This document shows, piece by piece, positions 1 to 6,133 of a stretch of 7,088 bases of DNA. Numbering within the stretch: position 1 is the first letter of the stretch; every line of letters begins with the position of its first letter. Origin of the DNA: Candidatus Rifleibacteriota bacterium. GTDB taxonomy: Bacteria > Muiribacteriota > Ozemobacteria > Ozemobacterales > Ozemobacteraceae. The stretch is from positions 1 to 7,088 of the forward strand of contig JAQUZA010000160.1 in NCBI GenBank assembly GCA_028691595.1, read 5' to 3'. Made by a program: the position numbers and the translations under genes. The notes below the pieces were generated by a model, which saw nothing but the letters and a program-made list of their open reading frames with translations, was not told the origin of the DNA and searched no databases.

Positions 1-624
1 TGGCCCGTTTTTGACATCAATCCGTGGAGTCTTGTCAAACATGGCAGGCTGCCAGGCTGCGAATGACACTTTTTCCTTGGCATGACAGACGTGAGTGGTT
101 AATCTGAGTATAACCGGCAGATGCAATTGCTGCGACAAGGCCGCGGCAGCCTTATAAAAAGTGTAGACCTCAGTGGGGTTGGCCGGTTCGAAAATTGGCG
201 TATAGCTCATTCTGGCAAAGTGGCGATTATCCTGCTCGTTCTGCGACGAATTCGCGCCCGGGTCATCACCGAGCACCACCACCATGCCACCTGTCAGGTT
301 CATGAGGTTCAGCTGTACAAAAGTATCGGCAGCGACGTTCAAACCGACGCTTTTGAAAAATACCGTCGAAAGATGGCCGTTAACCGCGGCACCATAAGCA
401 ACTTCGGTCGCCACTTTTTCGTTGGTTGAAAATTCAAAGTAGAAAGGCCGGTCAGCTTTGTTAATAGCTGCAATTGCCGCTGCAATTTCGGGTGTGGGCG
501 AGCCGGGGTAAGAGGTTACAACGCGGGTGCCGGCCTCAACCATTGCCCTGACAATCGCGGTATTGCCCATAACAATCTCGCTGAACGCTTCGTGCTGCAG
601 CAGCAGCTCTCCCAGATTTTTCAT
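1..624 (-). CDS. iorA: Indolepyruvate:ferredoxin oxidoreductase alpha subunit, N-terminal part (3' end outside the window)
   Basis: The visible 208 residues match the N-terminal thiamine-diphosphate (POR_N type) domain of the large subunit of indolepyruvate:ferredoxin oxidoreductase. This enzyme oxidatively decarboxylates aryl-pyruvates from aromatic amino acids to aryl-acetyl-CoA and reduces ferredoxin in the cytoplasm of anaerobes. Diagnostic stretches are GNTAIVRAMVEAG (20-32), SYPGSPTPEI (38-47), the NEKVATEVAYGAA segment (68-80) and GDDPGANSSQNEQDNR (119-134), the last being characteristic of IorA. Family members are usually about 600 residues, so the C-terminal TPP domain and the ferredoxin-like [4Fe-4S] domain lie beyond the left edge. 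The ATG at 624-622 is preceded by AGGAG (634-630) with a 5-base spacer. An iorB partner would be expected next to it but is not in the window. The family call is firm; substrate preference is inferred from the family. Confidence 0.93.
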   Translation of the reverse strand, partial: MKNLGELLLQHEAFSEIVMGNTAIVRAMVEAGTRVVTSYPGSPTPEIAAAIAAINKADRPFYFEFSTNEKVATEVAYGAAVNGHLSTVFFKSVGLNVAADTFVQLNLMNLTGGMVVVLGDDPGANSSQNEQDNRHFARMSYTPIFEPANPTEVYTFYKAAAALSQQLHLPVILRLTTHVCHAKEKVSFAAWQPAMFDKTPRIDVKNGP

Positions 625-657
625 TATTACTCCTCTGGTGCTTTGATTTCTTACGCC

Positions 658-686
658 AATATACCCTATTTTTATGATTTAAAACC
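658..686 (-). promoter_or_regulatory. Weak candidate promoter for iorA
   Basis: On the minus strand a TATATT hexamer (663-658) lies about 34 bases before the iorA start. The hexamer 17 bases upstream, GGTTTT (686-681), is a poor -35. This is a consensus match by eye only; the -10 is credible and the -35 is not. Confidence 0.25.
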
Positions 687-707
687 ATGATTTTGTAGAA
701 TCAGGCC

Positions 708-754
708 ATAGCACAGGGCTCAATTAAGAGGGTTCAAAAATTAACTTGTGCTAT
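708..754. repeat. Perfect 8-base inverted repeat, possible operator
   Basis: ATAGCACA at 708-715 is matched exactly by its reverse complement TGTGCTAT at 747-754. The pairing can be extended inward by one G-T and one G-C pair. The arms are 31 bases apart, roughly three helical turns between equivalent points, so two-site protein binding is as plausible as an RNA hairpin. The right arm overlaps a candidate -10 region. Function is inferred from position only. Confidence 0.4.
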
Positions 755-762
755 ATTAGATT
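733..762 (+). promoter_or_regulatory. Weak candidate promoter upstream of the hairpin leader
   Basis: TTCAAA (733-738) and TAGATT (757-762) are separated by 18 bases, each matching four of six sigma-70 consensus positions. TATATT (752-757) is an alternative -10 but lacks a spaced -35. If used, transcription would start near 769 and run into the hairpins at 776-851. Confidence 0.25.
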
Positions 763-775
763 AACAGGAAAAAAA

Positions 776-851
776 TCTGAAACGTCAGACCCGGTTACTT
801 CGTATCAAATATAGAATCAGCCAACCGGTTTTTCTTAAATAGAAGAAAAAC
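776..851 (+). promoter_or_regulatory. Consecutive hairpins with a U-tract: possible leader attenuator or small RNA end
   Basis: Three dyads follow each other: TCTGA-AACG-TCAGA (776-789), CCGGTT (791-796) with AACCGG (823-828), and GTTTTTCTT (828-836) with AAGAAAAAC (843-851). The second is followed directly by TTTTTCTT, as in an intrinsic terminator, although its loop of 26 bases is large. The third stem would occupy that same T-tract, so the two could compete. This could be an attenuator for the downstream exported-protein unit, the 3' end of a short RNA, or chance in AT-rich DNA. I do not recognise an RNA family. Confidence 0.3.
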
Positions 852-852
852 T

Positions 853-881
853 TTGAAAAGTCATCTCAGTTGCACTAAGCT
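853..881 (+). promoter_or_regulatory. Candidate sigma-70 promoter for the exported-protein unit
   Basis: TTGAAA (853-858, five of six -35 positions) is separated by 17 bases from TAAGCT (876-881, which keeps the conserved T, A and final T of a -10). Transcription would begin near 888, giving a leader of about 70 bases before the ATG at 959. It is the best plus-strand promoter match in this intergenic region. Confidence 0.4.
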
Positions 882-919
882 TAAATGAGGTTGTCTGGTT
901 TTTGCCTTTGTCTCAAGCA

Positions 920-951
920 GGGGTTCGTACCCCAAGGATATATAACGGAGG
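920..951 (+). promoter_or_regulatory. Short hairpin followed by the ribosome binding site of the first exported-protein gene
   Basis: GGGGT (920-924) and ACCCC (929-933) form a 5-base-pair stem with a TCGT tetraloop. It ends 13 bases before GGAGG (947-951), which sits 7 bases before the ATG at 959. This strong Shine-Dalgarno decides the start: an in-frame TTG at 902 lies upstream of the hairpin and has neither a ribosome binding site nor a signal-peptide beginning. Confidence 0.6.
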
Positions 952-958
952 AAAGCGT

Positions 959-2242
959 ATGAAATTAGGTTACAAATTCTGGTTGATCGTTGCGGCTTTT
1001 ATGGTTTGTGGTACAGTTGGCCCGGTTATGGCCCAGGGTACCGAAGCGGCTGCTGATGCCACTGCCGGCACTGAAGCAGTTGAGATCCCCGAAAGCACCG
1101 ACATGACCCTCGGGGCCAAAGATGATAAATACGTCATGCCAGAAGGCTTCCGCGGCAAAAACACCGAAGAGGGTGATCTGCAGTGGCTAGAAGATGTTGG
1201 CTATCTGATGCAGGAAAACTCAGATCTTTACAACGTCGATGCCGCAGCAATTGCTGAAGCATCAAAGTTTACCAGCGAACCCAACATCAACTGGGAAGTA
1301 AAAAAAGAAGATTCTGAAGGTAATCTGGTAACCGAAACCTCTGACAATACCAACAAGGCAACCAACGACAGTAATATTACCGATCCCGGCTATTACCAGG
1401 TTCATAACGGTGGAGCCCGCCAGGTTTCAACCGCTGGTGGTGCCGAAGGCGAAGAAACTCCAGACGCAGCCGGTGGAGCCGAAACCAGCACCACAGAAAC
1501 AGCTGAAGGCGCTGAAGGTGAAGGCGAAACCAAAACCGTTACCGCTCAACAGCGCATCGGCATCGAAGTCCATGACTGCACTTCACCCGATGTGTGGGTC
1601 GCCTTCCAGGAAGGTGCCGGCAGCATCGATATGGCTAAATCAGAAGAGGAACTGAAGGCCAACATGGTTAGCAAAATCATTGAAAACCTCGGCAAGCCAT
1701 TCTCAACTGATGTTAAAGACTACGAAGAAGCCAGTTACGTCTTTCTTGAAGAAGGCCGAGACGAAGAACGCAACAGCATCCCCTGGGAAAAAACAGCCAG
1801 GCTTTCAATTGCCGGTACCCTTTTCAATGAACGTGGTGCTCCCAAATTTGAAACCGGCAAACTTGGTTCTAAAATCGATCAGGCTGACTATCGTAACCAT
1901 GTAAATGTTGTTGGTGGCGAAGACAAGAGCCTTAAAGGTGTATATGTCCGCCGCAATGTTCCCTTCATTTTTGCCGCAATTTCAACTGACAATGGCAATA
2001 AACGTGCCACCGCCGGCGAAGTAACTGCCAAAATCGAAACCGCTGATGGCGAAGAAGTAATGAAAGACGGAGCCAGCTACATGTTCCGCGTTCCTAATTA
2101 CCCGCGCGAACAGTATCAGGATCAGCCCGAATATTTCTTCACCACTGTTGCCAACGACAAAGACGGCAATGTTACCACTATCAGAATGCCTCTCTATGTA
2201 GTTGACACTTCAGCTGCATTCGAAGGCGGAAAAAACCAGTAA
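959..2242 (+). CDS. Exported protein of unknown function with an acidic linker and beta-rich C-terminal half
   Basis: This 427-residue protein starts with a signal peptide (two lysines, a hydrophobic stretch at about 7-23, probable cleavage after GPVMA at 25), so it is predicted to be exported. I do not recognise the family. The mature part has an acidic, alanine-rich N-terminus, a region to about 155, a Gly/Glu/Thr/Ala linker (about 160-191), and a C-terminal half that looks like beta-sandwich modules. That half opens with a VHDCTSPDVWV strand (204-214), contains RLSIAGTLF (281-289), and ends with DKDGNVTTIRMPLYVVD (400-416), the pattern of an extracellular Ig-like repeat. These landmarks recur in the same order in the next gene, 30 bases downstream, so the two are probably diverged paralogues in one operon. 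It has few cysteines (C17 in the signal peptide, C207). No catalytic motif is seen; a surface, matrix or binding role is inference. Confidence 0.85.
   Translation: MKLGYKFWLIVAAFMVCGTVGPVMAQGTEAAADATAGTEAVEIPESTDMTLGAKDDKYVMPEGFRGKNTEEGDLQWLEDVGYLMQENSDLYNVDAAAIAEASKFTSEPNINWEVKKEDSEGNLVTETSDNTNKATNDSNITDPGYYQVHNGGARQVSTAGGAEGEETPDAAGGAETSTTETAEGAEGEGETKTVTAQQRIGIEVHDCTSPDVWVAFQEGAGSIDMAKSEEELKANMVSKIIENLGKPFSTDVKDYEEASYVFLEEGRDEERNSIPWEKTARLSIAGTLFNERGAPKFETGKLGSKIDQADYRNHVNVVGGEDKSLKGVYVRRNVPFIFAAISTDNGNKRATAGEVTAKIETADGEEVMKDGASYMFRVPNYPREQYQDQPEYFFTTVANDKDGNVTTIRMPLYVVDTSAAFEGGKNQ
1436..1531 (+). repeat. Low-complexity acidic linker within the first exported protein
   Basis: Residues 160-191 consist almost entirely of Gly, Ala, Glu and Thr, with recurring GGAE and AEG(A)EGE units. 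Such compositionally biased tracts usually act as flexible spacers between folded domains. The tract is absent from the paralogous protein encoded next, so it looks like a lineage-specific expansion. Confidence 0.7.
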
Positions 2243-2272
2243 TCTTACCAGATAAACACAGGAAAATTCGAC

Positions 2273-3286
2273 ATGAAGTTTAAGCGTTCTCTACTGTTAG
2301 CTGCTATTATCGCCGTGCTCTCAGGTTCGACAGCGGTGTCGGCCCAGGAAACCACGGCATCGACTGAAACACCCTGGCTTGAGGGTGTCACCATCGGGCC
2401 AAAACCAACAGAACTCAGCCCGGTAGTGCCAATGAAAATCTACCTCGAAAACGGTGAGGCAATTCCGGCGACCCTGACCGAAGACATTCCGATAACGCTG
2501 ATTGCCGATACCGTTCTGTTCGACGAAAACCCGCCAACGCATGCAAACGGGGTCGAGATTCCGAACCCGCAATGGTCACGCAAACCGGCCATTTCCTGGT
2601 TTTTCATCGACTGGGAGAAAAACAAAAACACTGCGGCATCGACAACCGTTGATCTGGCAGTGAATCAGATGATCGTCACTCCTTTAAACCCCACCGGCAA
2701 AGGTGCTATCAGCTGTCATGCCGGGCGAAAAATGCGCTACGATTCGACCGAACCTGGCAAAACCAGGGGAACATTTGTTAATTCGAGTGTCGCCAGAGAT
2801 GTACAAGTGCTTGACATCACTCCGCCCCTCTGCGGCCTTGAAATATCGGTACAAGACGGGAAATCTGGCATTTTCTGGGTAAAAGAGAATCCGCCCGACA
2901 AATACCCGCTGCCCAAGCTCGCTGATGTTCATCTGAGCGGTGCCCTGGTTGTCGAATCAGAACCCGACAAAGTGATCACTGTTTCGGCTCTTGAACTTGG
3001 TCAGAGCATGGTTGTGCCGGCCGAACAGGCCGCGATTACCGTGGCTGCCGATGCAATTCTCAGCATCAAGGTTAATGGCGAAGACAACTACAAGCTCGAC
3101 AATGGTAAGCTCAAATACGGTATCTGCAATGGTGCCGGCGGCGAACCTGTGCCGGTCAGCGAAGTCAACATGCCAGAAATTAAACTTGCTGATCTGAAGA
3201 TTCCTGAATCACCCTATCTGTACATTGACGCTTCAGACGTATCAGGTAACCGTCAGGTGCTCTACGTGCCTTTAAAGATCAAATAA
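2273..3286 (+). CDS. Exported protein of unknown function with Ig-like features, paralogue of the preceding gene
   Basis: The protein has 337 residues and a clear signal peptide (KFKR, hydrophobic 7-20, cleavage after AVSA at 24). I recognise no named family. Landmarks are a beta-rich N-terminal part with ISWFFIDWE (107-115), an SCHAGRKMRYD segment (147-157), VQVLDITPPLCGLEI (177-191), which resembles the D-x-TPP opening of bacterial Ig-like repeats, DVHLSGALVVESEP (218-231), and the terminal IDASDVSGNRQVLYVPLKI (318-336). Order and wording parallel the upstream protein (VHDCTSPDV, RLSIAGTLFNERGAP, DKDGNVTTIRMPLYVV). Cysteines are at 148, 187 and 285; C187 lies near the position of C207 in the paralogue. 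The ATG is preceded by AGGAAA (2260-2265) with a 7-base spacer. It is probably co-transcribed with the upstream gene, and a strong terminator follows. An extracytoplasmic structural or binding role is inferred, not shown. Confidence 0.85.
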   Translation: MKFKRSLLLAAIIAVLSGSTAVSAQETTASTETPWLEGVTIGPKPTELSPVVPMKIYLENGEAIPATLTEDIPITLIADTVLFDENPPTHANGVEIPNPQWSRKPAISWFFIDWEKNKNTAASTTVDLAVNQMIVTPLNPTGKGAISCHAGRKMRYDSTEPGKTRGTFVNSSVARDVQVLDITPPLCGLEISVQDGKSGIFWVKENPPDKYPLPKLADVHLSGALVVESEPDKVITVSALELGQSMVVPAEQAAITVAADAILSIKVNGEDNYKLDNGKLKYGICNGAGGEPVPVSEVNMPEIKLADLKIPESPYLYIDASDVSGNRQVLYVPLKIK

Positions 3287-3319
3287 CTCCTGAGTTAACA
3301 GCTGTCAATACATTGGCAG
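3284..3319 (+). other. Two small inverted repeats between stop codon and terminator
   Basis: TAACTC-CT-GAGTTA (3284-3297) begins at the stop codon. CTGTCAA-TACA-TTGGCAG (3302-3319) can form a 7-pair stem with one G-T pair. Neither is followed by a convincing T-run, so they are more likely mRNA 3'-end structure than terminators. Confidence 0.35.
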
Positions 3320-3336
3320 TCTGCTTTTAAAAACAT

Positions 3337-3372
3337 CCCCGGGCTGATTTAATGCAGCCCGGGGTTTTCTTT
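3337..3372 (+). terminator. Strong intrinsic terminator of the exported-protein unit
   Basis: CCCCGGGCTG (3337-3346) pairs perfectly with CAGCCCGGGG (3355-3364) across an 8-base loop and is followed by TTTTCTTT (3365-3372). A GC-rich 10-base-pair stem plus a T-tract 51 bases after the stop codon is a textbook rho-independent terminator. It separates the exported-protein operon from the cyclase gene. Confidence 0.95.
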
Positions 3373-3421
3373 GCGCCTGAATGATAACGACCTGACAATT
3401 TTATTCATGACCCTGAACAGG

Positions 3422-3442
3422 TTTTGTGATAATCTTTTGTGA
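3422..3442 (+). promoter_or_regulatory. Candidate promoter and TTTTGTGA direct repeat upstream of the adenylate cyclase
   Basis: TTTTGTGA occurs exactly twice, at 3422-3429 and 3435-3442, 13 bases apart. An extended -10 (TGT followed by GATAAT, 3425-3433) overlaps the first copy; no good -35 is seen 17-18 bases upstream. If used, transcription would start near 3440, about 43 bases before the ATG. The TGTGA core resembles a CRP half-site, but the copies are direct and not inverted, so CRP binding is not supported by arrangement. Confidence 0.4.
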
Positions 3443-3471
3443 GAAAAGAATCTAAGAGCCTGCTCAAAACT

Positions 3472-3476
3472 GAGGA
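3472..3476 (+). promoter_or_regulatory. Ribosome binding site fixing the adenylate cyclase start
   Basis: GAGGA lies 6 bases before the ATG at 3483 and only 3 bases before an in-frame TTG at 3480. The spacing and the stronger codon favour the ATG. Confidence 0.75.
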
Positions 3477-3482
3477 CAGTTG

Positions 3483-5150
3483 ATGAAAGCACCTGGAACG
3501 CGTTCGATTTCGTTACGAATTACGCTTTTTACAGCATTTCTCGGAACGGTAATTTTTACAACAATCTTGAATGCCGGCATAAGCTCTCTGCATGTTAAGA
3601 ACCTCATCGGCCATACCATCAGAGAAAAACTGCATGTCGCGGTCGGAATCGGTGCCAGGCAGATCAGTGGTGATCTTCACGCGCTAATTAACAATCCTGA
3701 CGACATCAATAAAGAAGAGTTCAAAACTCTTTTCAATCAGCTCGACAAAATTAGGGTCATCAACCCTGACATAAAAAATGTTTACACTATCAGAGAGGGT
3801 CCCGGCGGCGGTGCGTATTTTGTCGTTGATTCTGACCCTAAAACATCAGAACGAGCCACAATCGGGCACAAAGTGATAGAAATTACCCCGGCAATCAAAG
3901 AAGCTTTTGCCTCCAGAAACAAAATTGTCGTTGAGAACCGCTACTTCACCGATGAATGGGGAACCTTCGTCTCAGGTTTTGCGCCAATTTTCAAGTCTTC
4001 GGGCGAATTCGAGGCCCTGCTTGGCATGGATATCCTGGCGGAGACGGTTAAGGGGCACCAGTTGAACAACATACTGGCAATTTTGATGACCAGCCTCATA
4101 GTAACCATCGCTGCAGTTTTTCTCAGTTTGATAATATCGCGAAAGATTGCCTGCCCAATCAGTGAAGTCACCACCGACATGGGCGAAATTAAAAATTTCA
4201 ATCTCGACACTGCTTTTGAATCGACCTCGATCATTCATGAAATCAGAGAGATGACTGACGCTCTCGACAGCATGAAAAAGGGATTGCGCTCTTTCAAAAA
4301 GTATGTCCCGACCGAACTTGTTTCTGATCTTATCAAGCTAAAAAAAGAAGCCTCGCTTGAGGTCGAAAACCGCAACGTTTCAATTTTGTTCACCGACATT
4401 CGCGACTTCACCACAATTTCAGAGAAAATTTCTCCTGAAGATCTGGCCATGATGGTTGGCATCTATTTTTCCGAAATGACCAGAACAATTATGAACACCG
4501 GTGGAATCGTCGACAAATACATCGGCGATGCCATTATGGCTCTGTGGGGAACCCCGCACGACCTGGCAGATCACCCTCTTGCCGCATGCAAGGCCGCGCT
4601 TGACTGCCGGGCCCGTGAAATCGAGATCAACAAAACTCTGGCAGAAAAGGGTCTGCCGATGCTGTTCACCAGAATGGGCATAAACACAGGTGATGCTCTG
4701 GTCGGCAACGTCGGCTATGATAGACGCATGAGTTACACGGCTATTGGTGACAGCGTCAACCTTGCGGCCAGGCTCGAGGGTATCAACAAATTTTATCACA
4801 CCGCTGTTATAATAAGCGAATCAACATACGCATGCGTTCATGAGCAGGTGCTCGCCCGCTTTATCGACCTGGTGGTGGTCAAGGGCAAAACCTGTGGAGT
4901 CAGGATTTATGAACTCATATCACTACGTGAAAATGCAGACGAAGACTCAATTAAGCGCGTAGAGCAACACAACAGAGCCATGGAACTATACATCGATAAA
5001 AAATGGCCTGAAGCCTGCGAAATTTTTAACGGCCTGCGCCGCGACAGCGATGATTACCCGTTGCAGATGATGATTGAAAGATGCGAAAAGTTTATTGCTG
5101 AGCCGCCCGGCGATGACTTTGTGGGGCTGGTCGCCCTGCGCAACAAATAG
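3483..5150 (+). CDS. Membrane-bound class III adenylate cyclase with extracytoplasmic Cache-like sensor and HAMP linker
   Basis: This 555-residue protein should make cAMP from ATP in response to an external signal. Two membrane segments (about 13-36 and 196-219) enclose an extracytoplasmic domain (about 37-195), whose VYTIREGPGGGAYFVVDSD and GTFVSGFAPIF...GEFEALLGMDI stretches look like a Cache fold. A HAMP-like linker (about 220-273) leads to the cyclase domain (about 296-480). Visible catalytic residues are the metal-binding D305 (FTDIRDFT) and D349 (KYIGDAIMALWG), the purine-specifying K345 and T419 (YTAIGDSVNLAARLE), and the transition-state residues N426 and R430. All are present, so it should be active as a homodimer. 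Thr in place of Asp at 419 puts it in class IIIb. A tail (about 490-555) has a TPR-like helical pair and ends in a GDDFVGLVAL motif similar to the WDGV-type ends of related cyclases. It is probably monocistronic: a terminator precedes it and 200 bases follow it. Confidence 0.95.
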   Translation: MKAPGTRSISLRITLFTAFLGTVIFTTILNAGISSLHVKNLIGHTIREKLHVAVGIGARQISGDLHALINNPDDINKEEFKTLFNQLDKIRVINPDIKNVYTIREGPGGGAYFVVDSDPKTSERATIGHKVIEITPAIKEAFASRNKIVVENRYFTDEWGTFVSGFAPIFKSSGEFEALLGMDILAETVKGHQLNNILAILMTSLIVTIAAVFLSLIISRKIACPISEVTTDMGEIKNFNLDTAFESTSIIHEIREMTDALDSMKKGLRSFKKYVPTELVSDLIKLKKEASLEVENRNVSILFTDIRDFTTISEKISPEDLAMMVGIYFSEMTRTIMNTGGIVDKYIGDAIMALWGTPHDLADHPLAACKAALDCRAREIEINKTLAEKGLPMLFTRMGINTGDALVGNVGYDRRMSYTAIGDSVNLAARLEGINKFYHTAVIISESTYACVHEQVLARFIDLVVVKGKTCGVRIYELISLRENADEDSIKRVEQHNRAMELYIDKKWPEACEIFNGLRRDSDDYPLQMMIERCEKFIAEPPGDDFVGLVALRNK

Positions 5151-5350
5151 ATAGCCTGACTCTCTGCCTGCGTTAAGTTGATGCCTGAAAACCTGGTGAA
5201 AAAGTTCTGGGCGAAACGAATGATAGAAAGGAAATGTATTGTTCCCGGTCTTGTGCGCCGAACGCTTAAAGTGGGAGTCCAGTCCATAGAACATCCAAGT
5301 TGTTTTATTGAGGTTGCCCTGAGTAATTATTGGATTCAGGAGTTTTTCGA
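5151..5350 (+). other. Intergenic stretch after the adenylate cyclase
   Basis: No convincing gene, terminator or promoter is seen in these 200 bases. A short reading frame beginning with ATG at 5181 lacks a ribosome binding site and runs out of frame into the next gene. Its end carries CAGGAG (5337-5342), the ribosome binding site of the following gene. Confidence 0.5.
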
Positions 5351-6118
5351 ATGCGAAAACTGCTTATTTTTTCACTGTTCATTTCTTTAATTATAATGAG
5401 CCCGACTTCGGCCTGCGACGTTAATCTTTTTGCCATTATTTCTGGTTCAAACAACAATGATACATTTTCAGAAGACATGAAAAAGCTTGCCATGGTGACC
5501 AAAGACATGGGTCTGAACGTTGCCAATCACAAAAAAGCCCAGGAAATGCTGCAAGACCTGATGAACCGCTGGCTGGCCTTTTCAAATTCTTTCAGCCAGA
5601 CTCCCCCCGACTGGGCTAAAGCTGATAAGGAATGGCAGAAAAAATTCAGCCTGCTCGCTGATATCATCGGCCAGATTCGCCGTAATCTTGTTACCGATGC
5701 CCTGAAAGCTCATGCCATGATGCTTAAGTTTTCGCGCCGCCTGCCGCAATTGTATATTACCATGCCCATGGAACCCCAGGCAAAAGGCCTGCTTGGCCTC
5801 GCGGAATCTTTTGACCTCGTCTGGGATGCCTTTTTTGCAAAAAATGCCGAAGAGCTCAAACTTCAGGTTGCTGAGCTTAAAAAGAGGTGCCTGGACTTTC
5901 AGAAGATCGTTGCCGAAGAATATCGGCCCGATGCCAGGCTTCTGCATGAATACGTAGAACAGCTGAGAATAATGACCAGAAAGCCCGATGTCTTTGCCAA
6001 TGATAAACTGGAGCCACTTATTACTGCAGCAGAAGCTAATTACGTATTGATGAATGAACACATTTCCGGCAATAAATCTGAAACCGCACCGGCAACGCCC
6101 ACCGATAAAAAAGATTGA
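5351..6118 (+). CDS. Small exported, mostly helical protein of unknown function; possible lipoprotein
   Basis: The ATG at 5351 has CAGGAG 8 bases upstream and begins a signal peptide. The in-frame TTG at 5330 lies before that site and is rejected. The product has 255 residues. The leader (RK, then a hydrophobic run at about 4-16) ends in PTSA followed by C22. Cleavage there gives a mature N-terminus of CDVNLFAIISG, either by signal peptidase I (T-x-A) or as a lipoprotein. The lipobox fits at -2 (Ser) and -1 (Ala), but Thr at -3 is unusual. The rest is rich in predicted amphipathic helices (about 36-110, 112-135, 143-186, 193-208, 218-237), suggesting a helical bundle, and ends in a short Thr/Pro/Lys tail. 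No CXXCH haem motif, metal motif or catalytic motif is visible. C180 is the only other cysteine. It converges with the minus-strand gene starting at 6727. I do not recognise a family. Confidence 0.8.
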   Translation: MRKLLIFSLFISLIIMSPTSACDVNLFAIISGSNNNDTFSEDMKKLAMVTKDMGLNVANHKKAQEMLQDLMNRWLAFSNSFSQTPPDWAKADKEWQKKFSLLADIIGQIRRNLVTDALKAHAMMLKFSRRLPQLYITMPMEPQAKGLLGLAESFDLVWDAFFAKNAEELKLQVAELKKRCLDFQKIVAEEYRPDARLLHEYVEQLRIMTRKPDVFANDKLEPLITAAEANYVLMNEHISGNKSETAPATPTDKKD

Positions 6119-6133
6119 AACCGGCTTTTCGGG

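Larger units (their letters stand above)
625..958. other. Divergent intergenic region between iorA and the exported-protein unit
   Basis: These 334 bases hold no open reading frame I can support. They are AT-rich and contain several inverted repeats: ATAGCACA/TGTGCTAT (708-754), TCTGA/TCAGA (776-789), CCGGTT/AACCGG (791-828), GTTTTTCTT/AAGAAAAAC (828-851) and GGGGT/ACCCC (920-933). Candidate promoters face both ways. This density of dyad symmetry suggests regulation of one or both flanking genes, but no known riboswitch or RNA family is recognised. Confidence 0.7.

Noticed and set aside
121..429. Plus-strand reading frame of 102 codons
   Set aside because: It lies wholly within iorA on the opposite strand, has no ribosome binding site, and its translation is His-rich and matches nothing.
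902..958. Upstream TTG start extending the first exported protein by 19 residues
   Set aside because: It has no ribosome binding site, would bury the signal peptide, and precedes both the GGGGT/ACCCC hairpin and the strong GGAGG that serves the ATG at 959.
4419..4799. Minus-strand reading frame of 126 codons within the adenylate cyclase
   Set aside because: It is a shadow of the highly conserved catalytic domain on the plus strand, with no start signal.
5178..5390. Possible small gene between the cyclase and the exported helical protein
   Set aside because: There is no Shine-Dalgarno before its ATG or TTG starts, it overlaps the next gene out of frame, and its composition is not protein-like.
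5351..5450. CDVNLFAIISG read as the N-terminal nucleophile of a class II glutamine amidotransferase
   Set aside because: The wording at the Cys is only superficially similar. The rest is helical and lacks the arginine, asparagine/glycine and aspartate motifs that those enzymes need.
5582..6061. Minus-strand reading frame of 159 codons
   Set aside because: It is antisense to the exported helical protein, which has a good start and signal peptide; the antisense frame has neither.
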